This document shows, piece by piece, positions 7,050 through 14,748 of a stretch of 35,128 bases of DNA. Every line of letters starts with the position of its first letter. The first letter of the stretch is position 1. The translations under genes and the position numbers were made by a program. Source of the stretch: Clostridia bacterium (GTDB taxonomy: Bacteria; Bacillota; Clostridia; Christensenellales; Aristaeellaceae). The DNA is taken from contig JAFUBA010000100.1 of the NCBI GenBank assembly GCA_017460395.1, positions 1-35,128 on the forward strand, written 5' to 3'. Under the pieces are notes generated by a model. It was not told the origin of the DNA, ran no database searches, and saw nothing but the letters and a program-made list of their open reading frames with translations.

Positions 7050-10000
7050 TCATGAAGCCGGCTTTTCGGCCGCCGGGAGGAGTGATTCGTAGGATGCAAG
7101 CAGCTTGCGGACGGCCCGCAGGCCCTCCTCCAGAAGCTTCTGCCCCCGAAAACCAGGAGCGTTAAAGGTGAGATAGGTGCCGTTTTTCCGATTCACAAAG
7201 ACGAAGCGCCCGTCGGCATTCTGCGCGCCGCGGATCAGGGCGCCGACATCCTTGACGTAGGCAGCCTCAAAGCGGAAGGAAAGACCGTTGTCCATCTGGA
7301 CCACATGGGAGATGCCCAGGTGATTGCACATGCCGCGCATCTGGCTGACATCGAGCAGCGATGTGAGCACCGGCGGCATCTCGCCGAAGCGGTCGATGAG
7401 CTCGTCCACCAGATCCTCCCGCTCGGCATCGGAGGTGAAGGCGGCGATTTTCTTGTACATTTCCATGCGCTGGTGCTCATCTGCAATATAGGAGGCGGGG
7501 ATATAGGCGTCCACCTTCAGATCCACCCGGGTTTCCAGGTCCGGTGCCACCGCCTTGCCCTGTACCTCGTACATGGCCTCCTCGATGAGCTTGCAGTACA
7601 TCTCATACCCGATGGCCGCCAGGTGCCCATGCTGCTCGGGCCCCAGAATATTGCCGGCACCGCGGATCTCCAGGTCGCGCATGGCGATGCGGAAGCCGGA
7701 GCCGAACTCTGTGAACTCCCGGATGGCGTGCAGGCGCTGCTGGGCGGTTTCGGAGAGCATGCGGTCCTCGCGGACGGTGAAGTAGGCGTAGGCCTGCACG
7801 TTCGATCGGCCGACACGGCCGCGCAGCTGATAGAGCTGGCTGAGACCGAACCGCTCGGCATCATAGACGATGAGGGTATTGGCGGTGGGGACGTCCAGAC
7901 CGCTCTCGATGATGGTGGTACATAGCAGCACGTCATAGCTTCCGGCATAGAAGTCCATCATCACGTCCTCCAGGCCGTGCTCCTTCATCTGTCCGTGGGC
8001 AAGCCCGACGCGCACCTCCGGCACCAGGGCGTGGAGGTGATCGTAGAATTTCCCGATGGACTGCACGCGGTTATAAAGGAAATACACCTGACCGCCGCGG
8101 CTCACTTCCCTCAGGATGGCGTCCCGGATGAGGGCGTCGGAGTATTCGATGACATGTGTCTGCACGGGCATGCGGTCCTCGGGCGGGGACTCCAGGACGG
8201 ACATGTCGCGGATGCCCACCATGGACATGTGCAGGGTTCGGGGAATGGGCGTGGCGCTCAGGGTCAGCACATCAATCTGGTTTTTCATGTTCTTGATGAC
8301 TTCCTTGTGCTGCACGCCGAAGCGCTGCTCTTCGTCCACGATCAGAAGGCCGAGGTTTTTGAAGCGCACATCCTTGCCGAGGATCTTGTGGGTGCCGACC
8401 AGAATGTCGATCTTGCCTTCACTCAGGCGCTGGAGAATGTCCTTCTGCTGCTTCGGTGTTCGAAAGCGCGAGAGCACATCCACGTTCACCGGAAACCCTG
8501 CAAAGCGCTTCTGAATGGTGCGGAAATGCTGCTGGGCCAGAATCGTGGTGGGGGCAAGGAGGGCCACCTGCTTGGAATCCATGACCGCCTTGAAGGCGGC
8601 CCGCAGGCTGACCTCGGTCTTTCCGTAGCCCACATCCCCGCACAGAAGACGGTCCATGTTCCGGTGGGATTCCATGTCCCGGGTGATCTCCTCGACCGAA
8701 CGCTTCTGGTCGGGCGTCAGTTCGAAGGGAAACTGATCCTCAAACTCCCGCTGCCATGTGGTGTCCTGGGAGAAGGCAAAGCCGGTCTGCTGCTCGCGCT
8801 TGGCGTAGAGCGCGGCCAGATCGAAGGCCATCTTGCGGATGCTGTCACGCACCTTGCCCTTCTGTTTGGACCATTCGCGGCCGCCGATGGAGTTGAGCTT
8901 GGGGAGCTGGGAGGGATTGCCGATGTAGCGCTGGACCCTTGCCAGCTGTTCGATGGGGACATAGAGCTTGTCGTTTCCAAGATACTGAATCTGAATATAT
9001 TCGTGCTTGGCCCCGTCGGTCTCCATCTGCTTGGTGCCAAGATAGATGCCGACGCCGTGGTCCTCGTGCACCACATAGTCGCCCACGTTCAGGTCGGTGA
9101 AGGAGGCGATCTTTTCCCCGCTGTGCTTCCTGGAGTGGGTGTGCTGGAAGCCGCTGCCCCAGATGTCCGCATCCGCCACCAGGGCCAGGGCAGCCTCCGG
9201 CCAGACAAAGCCGTGGGAGAGGGACTGGGGAAGGATGGTGACAGTGCCTTTTTTGAGGAGCGTGTGTGATGCGTCCAGTTCCGTGTCTTCCTGGAAGGCG
9301 GCATCAATGCCCATCTCCAGGAGCGTGCTCTGCAGGCGCTTTCCTCGGGCGGTACCGCCGGAGAGCAGAGCGACAGTGTATCCTTTTTTCAGCCACATCT
9401 CGCAGTCGGCCGCCACCTGCTTGAAGTGGGAGGCGTAGCCGGCGAGCGGGTCCGCGGTCAGGTGAATGACCTCGGTGGGTTTCAGGTTCCCGGTGCCGCG
9501 CGTCAGGTCCGTGACGGTCACCTTGGTGGTGGCGGGATCAAGTGCCGCCAGCGTCTCCCAGGAAAACAGCAGTTTTTCCTGCGCCTGCACGGCCTCCCCG
9601 CGCTCCATGGCGGCGGTCAGATCGGTGAGAAAGCCTTTCTGACGCTCATCGCAGCGGCGACGGAGGCCGGCCGGGTCCATGTAGAGGGTGATCTCGGGCT
9701 GATACCAGTCAAAAAGGGAGGCGGGCGTGTCCGTGAGGACGGGCAGCCAGGCCATCATCCGCTTGAAGGGCAGTCCGTTTTCAAGGGACTCGGCATCCCG
9801 GATGAGCGCGTCCCGGCCGTGGGAGATGACCGCCTTCTGCGTCTGCGTTTTCTCCTGCTCCTGCAGCCGCGGCGAGATGGCATCCTCAAAGTATTCGGCC
9901 AGCTCTTCGTCATCGTCCGGGATGGGCGGGAGCTCATCGAAGACGCCGGGCGGGGCTTCTGTGTCCTCAGGCTCAGTTTCCCTGAGGAGGGCCCGCATCT

Positions 10001-10706
10001 TTTCGGCACTCCTTCTCGCGTCCTCCTCCTTCAGGAGGATTTCGCACGCCGGGCCCAGGGTGAACTCTTCCAGGTGATCCTCGGACCGCTGGCTGATGGG
10101 ATCGAAGGTGCGCAGAGTGTCGATCTCGTCGTCGAACAGCTCAATGCGGATGGCGTGGGCGCTGTCCGGCGGGTAAACGTCCAGGATGGAGCCGCGGAGG
10201 GCAAACTGTCCCTTGCCCTCGACAAGGTAGGTGCGCTGGTAACCAAAATGCACGAGACGCTCGGAGACAGACTGCAGGTTCAGACGGTCCCCCGGGTGCA
10301 GCACCGTAAAGCTTTCGCGGAAAAGTCCGGGGTCGCCCATCGGCTGCACCAGGGCATCCATGCTGGTGACAAGAAGATGCGGGGCGTGGAGGGCGAGCGC
10401 CTGGAGGCTTTCCAGGCGGCGCCATGCATTCTCGTGGCTGGTGCTCCCGCGGACCAGGTCCAGTTCTGCGGCAGGCAGCTGGAGCGCATCGGTGCCCATG
10501 AGGGACCGGGCGTCCTCGGCGCTTCTTGTGGCGAGCAGGTCGTTCTGGCAGACCAGAAGGACCTTTTTTTCGCTCTTTTCTGCAATAAATGAGGCAACAA
10601 AAGCGGCCATTCCTTCCGGAAGGCCGGTGAGAGCCGCCGTCCCGGAAAAGCTGCACAGCTTTTCCAAGATCGCGGGATCAAATGCGTGAAGTAATGAGGA
10701 GGCCAT
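7050..10706 (-). CDS. mfd: Transcription-repair coupling factor Mfd
   Basis: Mfd is an ATP-dependent translocase that pushes stalled RNA polymerase off damaged templates and recruits UvrA. The product has 1218 residues, close to the usual 1150-1200. The order of parts is standard: a UvrB-like N-terminal module (about 1-350), the CarD-like polymerase-interaction domain near 532 (DLNVGDYVVHEDHGVGIYLG), and a RecG-like translocase. The translocase shows GDVGYGKTEV near 689, DEEQRFGV near 788, LSATPIPRTLHMSM and the arginine-finger motif QLRGRVGRS near 955. A C-terminal TRCF domain follows. The ATG at 10706 has AAGGAGG 5 bases upstream and is preferred over a start six codons earlier. It is the last gene of purR-pth-vanW-mfd, 27 bases after the VanW gene. 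Confidence 0.98.
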   Translation of the reverse strand: MASSLLHAFDPAILEKLCSFSGTAALTGLPEGMAAFVASFIAEKSEKKVLLVCQNDLLATRSAEDARSLMGTDALQLPAAELDLVRGSTSHENAWRRLESLQALALHAPHLLVTSMDALVQPMGDPGLFRESFTVLHPGDRLNLQSVSERLVHFGYQRTYLVEGKGQFALRGSILDVYPPDSAHAIRIELFDDEIDTLRTFDPISQRSEDHLEEFTLGPACEILLKEEDARRSAEKMRALLRETEPEDTEAPPGVFDELPPIPDDDEELAEYFEDAISPRLQEQEKTQTQKAVISHGRDALIRDAESLENGLPFKRMMAWLPVLTDTPASLFDWYQPEITLYMDPAGLRRRCDERQKGFLTDLTAAMERGEAVQAQEKLLFSWETLAALDPATTKVTVTDLTRGTGNLKPTEVIHLTADPLAGYASHFKQVAADCEMWLKKGYTVALLSGGTARGKRLQSTLLEMGIDAAFQEDTELDASHTLLKKGTVTILPQSLSHGFVWPEAALALVADADIWGSGFQHTHSRKHSGEKIASFTDLNVGDYVVHEDHGVGIYLGTKQMETDGAKHEYIQIQYLGNDKLYVPIEQLARVQRYIGNPSQLPKLNSIGGREWSKQKGKVRDSIRKMAFDLAALYAKREQQTGFAFSQDTTWQREFEDQFPFELTPDQKRSVEEITRDMESHRNMDRLLCGDVGYGKTEVSLRAAFKAVMDSKQVALLAPTTILAQQHFRTIQKRFAGFPVNVDVLSRFRTPKQQKDILQRLSEGKIDILVGTHKILGKDVRFKNLGLLIVDEEQRFGVQHKEVIKNMKNQIDVLTLSATPIPRTLHMSMVGIRDMSVLESPPEDRMPVQTHVIEYSDALIRDAILREVSRGGQVYFLYNRVQSIGKFYDHLHALVPEVRVGLAHGQMKEHGLEDVMMDFYAGSYDVLLCTTIIESGLDVPTANTLIVYDAERFGLSQLYQLRGRVGRSNVQAYAYFTVREDRMLSETAQQRLHAIREFTEFGSGFRIAMRDLEIRGAGNILGPEQHGHLAAIGYEMYCKLIEEAMYEVQGKAVAPDLETRVDLKVDAYIPASYIADEHQRMEMYKKIAAFTSDAEREDLVDELIDRFGEMPPVLTSLLDVSQMRGMCNHLGISHVVQMDNGLSFRFEAAYVKDVGALIRGAQNADGRFVFVNRKNGTYLTFNAPGFRGQKLLEEGLRAVRKLLASYESLLPAAEKPAS

Positions 10707-10733
10707 GGCCCCTCCTTTCGTCATGGGAGCAGT

Positions 10734-11909
10734 TTATTCCATGTCCGCCCGGTAGATGGCCATGTACAGGGCGCCGTCGCCCATGGACTGAGCTTCCACA
10801 CGGATGGGGAAGGAATAGTCGTTGCGGAAGCGCAGGTTCAGATTGGTACCGCCGGAGGCGGCATCCACACCGTGGGGAAGATAGGAGGCGCCGCTGGGGC
10901 CGTGGGGTCTGCGCTGCAGGATGGTGACGCCGGGCAGCTGAAGGAGCGCGTTATACAGCGTCGAGGACACCTGACATACGCCGCCGCCGGTGCCCAGCAC
11001 CGTGGTGCCGTTGACCAGCACCGGGGCCTTCTCGTAGCCGTTACTGACACGGAAGGGACCGACCTGTGTGTTGTAATTGAAGGCCTCCCCCGGCTGATAG
11101 ATCCGGCAGAGCCTGGAGGCTGCATTGGCAATATTGTGAATGCGCCCGATGTTGGCATCCGTCTGCACCATCTTGTAGAACGACGTGTAGGCCGCGATGG
11201 GTGTATCGCTGCGAAGCGGGGTGTCGGTGGGGGAGACGGGAATGAGATCGGTGAGCTCTGTGAGAGAAATATAGCCGTAGTTACGCATGTAGATGACAAT
11301 GGCCCATCCGTCCATGATCTTCCAGATGCTGACCTTGCTGCCCTTGTCCAGAACGACAAAGTCCTGATCCTGATCGCTCATGGACTTGCGCACGTGCGCA
11401 GGCGCCTTGGTGGTGGCGATATAGGTGGACTTGAGGACACCGTAGGGTGGCGTATTGACCTTGTCTACCCGCTCAATGCTGGTGAGCTTATCGCGCTTGA
11501 TATAGCCCAGGTTGCCTTCCACGCGGCCTACGCACCACACGATGCCCACGGAGAGAATCTCAATGGAGCGGGAGGAATCCTTGGCAAAGACCTTGGGGCT
11601 GTTGATGTCCCTGGCGGAATAGAGAATGCAGGTCTTGATGGTCTTTGCGGTATAGATGGCCGGGGACTGGCGGTCAAAGTCCTCCACGTTTTTCTCGTGA
11701 TACACTTCGCCCACCACATACACGGGCTCATCGTCCTCGATCCGGTCAAGATCGTTCATCTCATCGACCAGCTCCTGGGATACACTGCCGATATCCTGTT
11801 CGTCATCATCCTCCTCAGCGAGGGCCGCGGGGAGCATGGACAGGAGCATGAGAAGGGCGAGCAGAAGGGCAATGAGACGCTTTGAAACAGACTGTGAATA
11901 AAGAGACAT
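10734..11909 (-). CDS. Exported VanW-family protein
   Basis: The product is 391 residues. The start at 11909 follows GAAAGGAAA; an upstream in-frame ATG (11954) lacks a ribosome site. Residues 1-31 are a signal peptide (LIALLLALLMLL, cleavage ALA-EE). An acidic stretch and two SH3-like beta regions follow (about 55-230; GWAIVIYMRNYGYISL near 200). The VanW domain is about residues 240-385 with GEAFNYNTQVGPFRVSNGY and the hallmark GGGVCQVSSTLYNALL. VanW proteins are named after vancomycin-resistance clusters, but their biochemical role is unsettled; related YoaR-type proteins are cell-envelope proteins. There is no van gene nearby. Its position between pth and mfd suggests co-transcription rather than a shared pathway. 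The family is certain, the function unknown. Confidence 0.9.
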   Translation of the reverse strand: MSLYSQSVSKRLIALLLALLMLLSMLPAALAEEDDDEQDIGSVSQELVDEMNDLDRIEDDEPVYVVGEVYHEKNVEDFDRQSPAIYTAKTIKTCILYSARDINSPKVFAKDSSRSIEILSVGIVWCVGRVEGNLGYIKRDKLTSIERVDKVNTPPYGVLKSTYIATTKAPAHVRKSMSDQDQDFVVLDKGSKVSIWKIMDGWAIVIYMRNYGYISLTELTDLIPVSPTDTPLRSDTPIAAYTSFYKMVQTDANIGRIHNIANAASRLCRIYQPGEAFNYNTQVGPFRVSNGYEKAPVLVNGTTVLGTGGGVCQVSSTLYNALLQLPGVTILQRRPHGPSGASYLPHGVDAASGGTNLNLRFRNDYSFPIRVEAQSMGDGALYMAIYRADME

Positions 11910-11957
11910 ACCATTTTCCTTTCGGGCCCAGGAGAAAACGGGCCCCAGATCCAAGAT

Positions 11958-12548
11958 TCAGGATGCATGGGAAGCATTGCACAGCTGCATGGCCTTTTCA
12001 AGGCCTTCCCGCACCCAGGTGACAGCACCATCGGCAGCCAGGGCAAAGGCGAGGTCCATCACGTCCTGCTCCTCCTTTGTGGAGGGCTTTGACAGGACCC
12101 AGTCTGCCAGCTCCCATGCCTCAGGACGGCTCCCCACGCCCACCCTCAGGCGGGGGAAGGACTGGTCACCGAGACAGGCGACGATGGAGCGCATGCCGTT
12201 GTGTGTACCGGCGCTGCCGCTCTTTCGCATGCGCAGCCGGCCCGGTGCAAGGTCGATGTCATCGTAGATGACAAGAAGGTGATCAAGAGGAACATGATAC
12301 CACCGGACAATCTCGCTGAGCGATTCGCCGGACAGGTTCATGAAGGTCTGGGGCTTGACGAGAATGAGCCGTGCATCCCCCATTCGGCCTTCGCCCACAA
12401 GCGCCTTGCACAGGCTCTTTCGGATGGGCAGATCAAGCGTCCGGGAGAGACGGTCCAGAACCTCGAAGCCGCAGTTGTGGCGTGTCCTCTCGTAGGCGGG
12501 CCCGGGGTTTCCGAGCCCTGCGATCACATAGATTTCTTTTTCCTCCAC
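11958..12548 (-). CDS. pth: Peptidyl-tRNA hydrolase
   Basis: Pth releases tRNA from peptidyl-tRNAs that drop off the ribosome. The 196-residue product carries the full signature: GLGNPGPAYERTRHNCGFEV with Asn14 and the catalytic His24, KPQTFMNLSG (65-74), VIYDDIDLAPG with Asp97, and GTHNGMRS with Asn117. The start is a GTG at 12548 with AAGGAG 8 bases upstream; the longer open frame to 12662 would overlap purR and gives a non-family extension. It lies 31 bases after purR and 48 before the VanW gene. The pth-mfd neighbourhood is common in Bacillota. Confidence 0.97.
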   Translation of the reverse strand: MEEKEIYVIAGLGNPGPAYERTRHNCGFEVLDRLSRTLDLPIRKSLCKALVGEGRMGDARLILVKPQTFMNLSGESLSEIVRWYHVPLDHLLVIYDDIDLAPGRLRMRKSGSAGTHNGMRSIVACLGDQSFPRLRVGVGSRPEAWELADWVLSKPSTKEEQDVMDLAFALAADGAVTWVREGLEKAMQLCNASHAS

Positions 12549-12579
12549 GGAGTATCTCCTTCCAGGAAGAGCTTTCGTG

Positions 12580-13428
12580 TCACAGCCCGGCTTCCTTGAG
12601 CCACTTGGAGGGCCGCACCACGGCATAGCCCAGATCTCCCTCCTCGCCCTCGATGTTGTCATCGATGGCCAGGGTCATCAGGGAGCGGACATTGGTGACC
12701 CGCTTCTGGGCAGGCACCTCGGTCTCAATGACAAAGGCGCTGCCCACAACCTTCACGTCAAACTCCTTCATCAGGTCCACCATGCCCTTGGCGGTGCCGC
12801 CGCCCTTGAGGAAGTCGTCCACAATCAGGCACTGCTGTCCCGCCTGCACGGCCCTGCGGGCCAGGGACATGGTCTGGATGGAGCCGGAGGAACCGGAGAC
12901 ATAGTTGATGTTCACCGCCGATCCCTCATAGGCCTTGGAGGTGTGCCTGGCAATCACCAGCGGCACGCCCAGGGCATGGGCGGTGGTCAGGGCCACGGGA
13001 ATGCCCTTGGTCTCCATGGTGAGCACGAAGTCCGGGAAGGTGTCATAGTAGGCGCTTGCGAGGATCCGGCCCATCTTCTGGGTGGCAATGGGGTCGGCCA
13101 GGATGTCCGAGGTATACAGAAACCCGCCCGGAAGCACCCGGGAGGTGCCGGAGAGTGAGCGGGAGAGCTTTTCAATGTAGGAGAGGCTCTCTGTCATCGA
13201 GATGCGGGGGCGGTAGATGATGCCTCCCGATGCGCCGGTGATGGTCTCGATCTCGCCGAGATCAAAGGATGAGACCAGTTTTCTGAGAATATCCAGGTCC
13301 TCGGACATGGAGGACTTGGCGGTGCCGAACAGCTCACAGAAATGCGACAGGGTGAACAGCCTGTTGGGTTCGTCCGAGAGCAGCTTCAGCGTCACGCTCA
13401 TCCGCTCGTTGCGGCGGTATTTTTCCAA
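12580..13428 (-). CDS. purR: Purine operon repressor PurR (Bacillus type)
   Basis: The 282-residue protein has an N-terminal winged helix (about 1-75, with FCELFGTAKSSMSEDLDILR) and a phosphoribosyltransferase-like effector domain (about 80-275). The PRPP-binding loop is LIVDDFLKGGGTAKG (201-215). In Bacillus, PurR represses purine genes from PurBox sites and is released by PRPP; in lactic acid bacteria the homologue activates. The start is a TTG at 13428, about 8 bases after AAAGGAG; the next ATG is at codon 10. The gene heads purR-pth-vanW-mfd behind a TATAAT promoter with a PurBox-like site upstream, so self-regulation is plausible. No purine biosynthetic gene is in the window. Confidence 0.95.
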   Translation of the reverse strand: MEKYRRNERMSVTLKLLSDEPNRLFTLSHFCELFGTAKSSMSEDLDILRKLVSSFDLGEIETITGASGGIIYRPRISMTESLSYIEKLSRSLSGTSRVLPGGFLYTSDILADPIATQKMGRILASAYYDTFPDFVLTMETKGIPVALTTAHALGVPLVIARHTSKAYEGSAVNINYVSGSSGSIQTMSLARRAVQAGQQCLIVDDFLKGGGTAKGMVDLMKEFDVKVVGSAFVIETEVPAQKRVTNVRSLMTLAIDDNIEGEEGDLGYAVVRPSKWLKEAGL

Positions 13429-13493
13429 ACAAATCGCTCCTTTAGGTGCTGGTCATAGGGGCCTGAACTGCCCCTGGGGCAGACAGCCTGCCG

Positions 13494-13499
13494 ATTATA
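13494..13499 (-). promoter_or_regulatory. Predicted extended -10 promoter of the purR operon
   Basis: On the minus strand TGCTATAAT gives a perfect -10 hexamer (13494-13499) with the extended TGn motif. No good -35 is found at 17 bases, which is common for extended -10 or activated promoters. Transcription would start near 13487, leaving a leader of about 60 bases with small GC-rich inverted repeats (GGCAG/CTGCC). Confidence 0.65.
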
Positions 13500-13578
13500 G
13501 CACAGATTCTGCAAAATAGCGAATGAAAAAAGAAAATTTTTTGAGGATTGTTCGGAAAATATTCAGAAGGCGCTTCAT
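13495..13578 (-). CDS. Candidate 27-residue small protein or leader peptide
   Basis: The ATG at 13578 overlaps the stop of the DUF4364 gene in an ATGA arrangement, with GGAG 5 bases upstream, so translation could be coupled. The peptide starts MKRLLNIFRT, continues with basic and aromatic residues and ends FAESVL. It would be a cationic amphipathic helix. Its TAA is part of the purR -10 box, and the PurBox-like site lies within it. The stretch is AT-rich, unlike neighbouring genes, so it may simply be promoter DNA that happens to be open. Confidence 0.3.
   Translation of the reverse strand: MKRLLNIFRTILKKFSFFIRYFAESVL
13547..13559 (-). promoter_or_regulatory. PurBox-like site upstream of purR
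   Basis: On the minus strand TTTTCCGAACAAT matches the PurBox consensus AWWWCCGAACWWT, as I recall it, at 12 of 13 positions including the invariant CCGAAC core. It lies about 65 bases before the predicted purR transcription start. A convincing second, inverted PurBox is not seen; TTCATTCGCTATT at about 13516-13528 is only a weak candidate. Binding by PurR is inferred. Confidence 0.55.
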
Positions 13579-14324
13579 GCGTGCTCCGGGGCGCCGGCAG
13601 AGGTCCTGAGCAGCGCCAGGACGGCTCTGTACATCTCCGCGCGGCAGGCGGGCCAGCGCCGCGCCCAGTGTCTGCACAGTTCCCTGTCCGGGAGGGAGGT
13701 GATGAGTGTCATGGCGGGTCCTTCCTGATCGGAGGCGAGGTACAGCGTCCACTCGGTGCCCCTGCCCTGCTTCATGGCGGTGCCCTCAGGCAGTGGGACT
13801 CTGGGCGGCACGCGCTCAAAGCTGTCGGAGAGGGTGGAGGTGATCACGGAATAGATGGTCGTGGCAGCCTTTTCCCAGGCCTCCTGAAGGTTTGGGAAGT
13901 ACTCCTCGCTCTCCAGCATCAGGTCCACCAGGGTGCTGTCGCCCTCCATGAGCATCATGCGAAGGCACCATGAGCCGTCGGGCTGACGGATGGCCAGGGC
14001 CGGCGACTGCAGTTCCTTCTGGTAGCGCCGCAGGTTCCGGAGGATCTTATCCTTTATGAGCTGTTCCCTGTCGGGCTTTATCTCCAGTTCGGGAAGCTGC
14101 ACCCCCGGTACAAGCTCCACAAGGCTTCCCAGAGGGTGAAGCCTTCGGCGGAGAAGGCCGGATTCCTCCAGGTCCGTCAGGGCAAACTGAAGGGAGAAAT
14201 AATTCATGAAGCCGCAGTCGGTGACAAAATCCAGGAGCTGGCCTTCTGTCACACAGCCAAGATCTCTCAGGCTCAAGAGCAGCATGGAACGGGTTTCGGC
14301 TTCCGAGATCACGGGCTTCCTCAT
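13575..14324 (-). CDS. DUF4364 family protein
   Basis: The 249-residue protein has the N-terminal winged-helix pattern of DUF4364 (LLLSLRDLGCVTEGQLLDFV, then FMNYFSLQFALTDLEESGLLRRR, residues about 15-61). A charged helical linker and a C-terminal alpha/beta half follow (residues 105-225). The family occurs widely in Clostridia and is thought to be a DNA-binding regulator, but no target is established. The ATG has AAGGAGG 7 bases upstream. A terminator separates it from the upstream HPr-like gene, so it may need its own promoter, which I could not identify. Its stop overlaps the start of a possible 27-codon ORF. Confidence 0.8.
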   Translation of the reverse strand: MRKPVISEAETRSMLLLSLRDLGCVTEGQLLDFVTDCGFMNYFSLQFALTDLEESGLLRRRLHPLGSLVELVPGVQLPELEIKPDREQLIKDKILRNLRRYQKELQSPALAIRQPDGSWCLRMMLMEGDSTLVDLMLESEEYFPNLQEAWEKAATTIYSVITSTLSDSFERVPPRVPLPEGTAMKQGRGTEWTLYLASDQEGPAMTLITSLPDRELCRHWARRWPACRAEMYRAVLALLRTSAGAPEHA

Positions 14325-14341
14325 CAGGAGCCTCCTTCATG

Positions 14342-14374
14342 AAAAAGCCTCCCGTGCGTGCGGTGCAGGGAGGC
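14342..14374 (-). terminator. Intrinsic terminator of the HPr-like gene
   Basis: A perfect 7-bp stem (GCCTCCC/GGGAGGC, 14368-14374 with 14347-14353) with a 14-base loop is followed on the minus strand by five T (14342-14346). It lies 14 bases beyond the stop codon. Confidence 0.85.
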
Positions 14375-14388
14375 AGGATATCAAAGCA

Positions 14389-14652
14389 TTATTCCCCGGG
14401 TGTCTCGTTCACCAGGAACGGACGGATTTCCTCCAGCATTTTCTGCAGCTCCTCGGGTGTTGCACGCTGTTCATCGGCAATCTCCAGCATGATGGGCCTG
14501 GAAAGGTCAAGGCTGAAAATGCCCAGGATGGATTTGGCATCCACCACGTGCCTGCCGGCTCTCAGATCAATATCGAAGTGATAGCGCGACATAATATTGA
14601 CAAAGGTCTTGACGTTCTCGGCGAGGCTGAGACGGATTTCATAACGGATCAT
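14389..14652 (-). CDS. HPr-like protein lacking the active-site histidine
   Basis: The 87-residue protein aligns over its length with the PTS phosphocarrier HPr. The regulatory segment is preserved as AKSILGIFSLDL (39-50), placing Ser41 at the position of HPr Ser46, the HPr kinase target. The region that should hold the GxHARPA loop reads LAENVKTF, with leucine at the His15 position, so it cannot carry phosphate for sugar transport. Bacillus Crh likewise lacks His15 and keeps Ser46. Histidine-less HPr relatives are frequent in Clostridia. The ATG has AAGGAGG 8 bases upstream, and the gene is monocistronic with a strong promoter and terminator. A regulatory role is inferred. Confidence 0.82.
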   Translation of the reverse strand: MIRYEIRLSLAENVKTFVNIMSRYHFDIDLRAGRHVVDAKSILGIFSLDLSRPIMLEIADEQRATPEELQKMLEEIRPFLVNETPGE

Positions 14653-14706
14653 AGGTTTTTCCTCCTTCTGCGAGGGTCATGCATACAGAATGCGTCTGCA
14701 GATACG

Positions 14707-14735
14707 ATTATACGGATCCGGGCAGCACTTTTCAA
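14707..14735 (-). promoter_or_regulatory. Strong predicted promoter of the HPr-like gene
   Basis: On the minus strand TTGAAA (14730-14735), a 17-base spacer and a perfect TATAAT (14707-14712) form one of the best promoters in the window. The leader to the ATG at 14652 is about 50 bases. Confidence 0.82.
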
Positions 14736-14748
14736 GGTGCAACAGGCA

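Noticed and set aside
6794-7099. N-terminal extension of the SGATVT protein
   Set aside because: No ribosome site, it overlaps the mfd terminator and 3' end, and the internal ATG gives a perfect signal peptide.
7305-10592. Several long plus-strand open frames inside mfd
   Set aside because: GC-rich coding DNA leaves the opposite strand open; the translations are low-quality shadows of Mfd.
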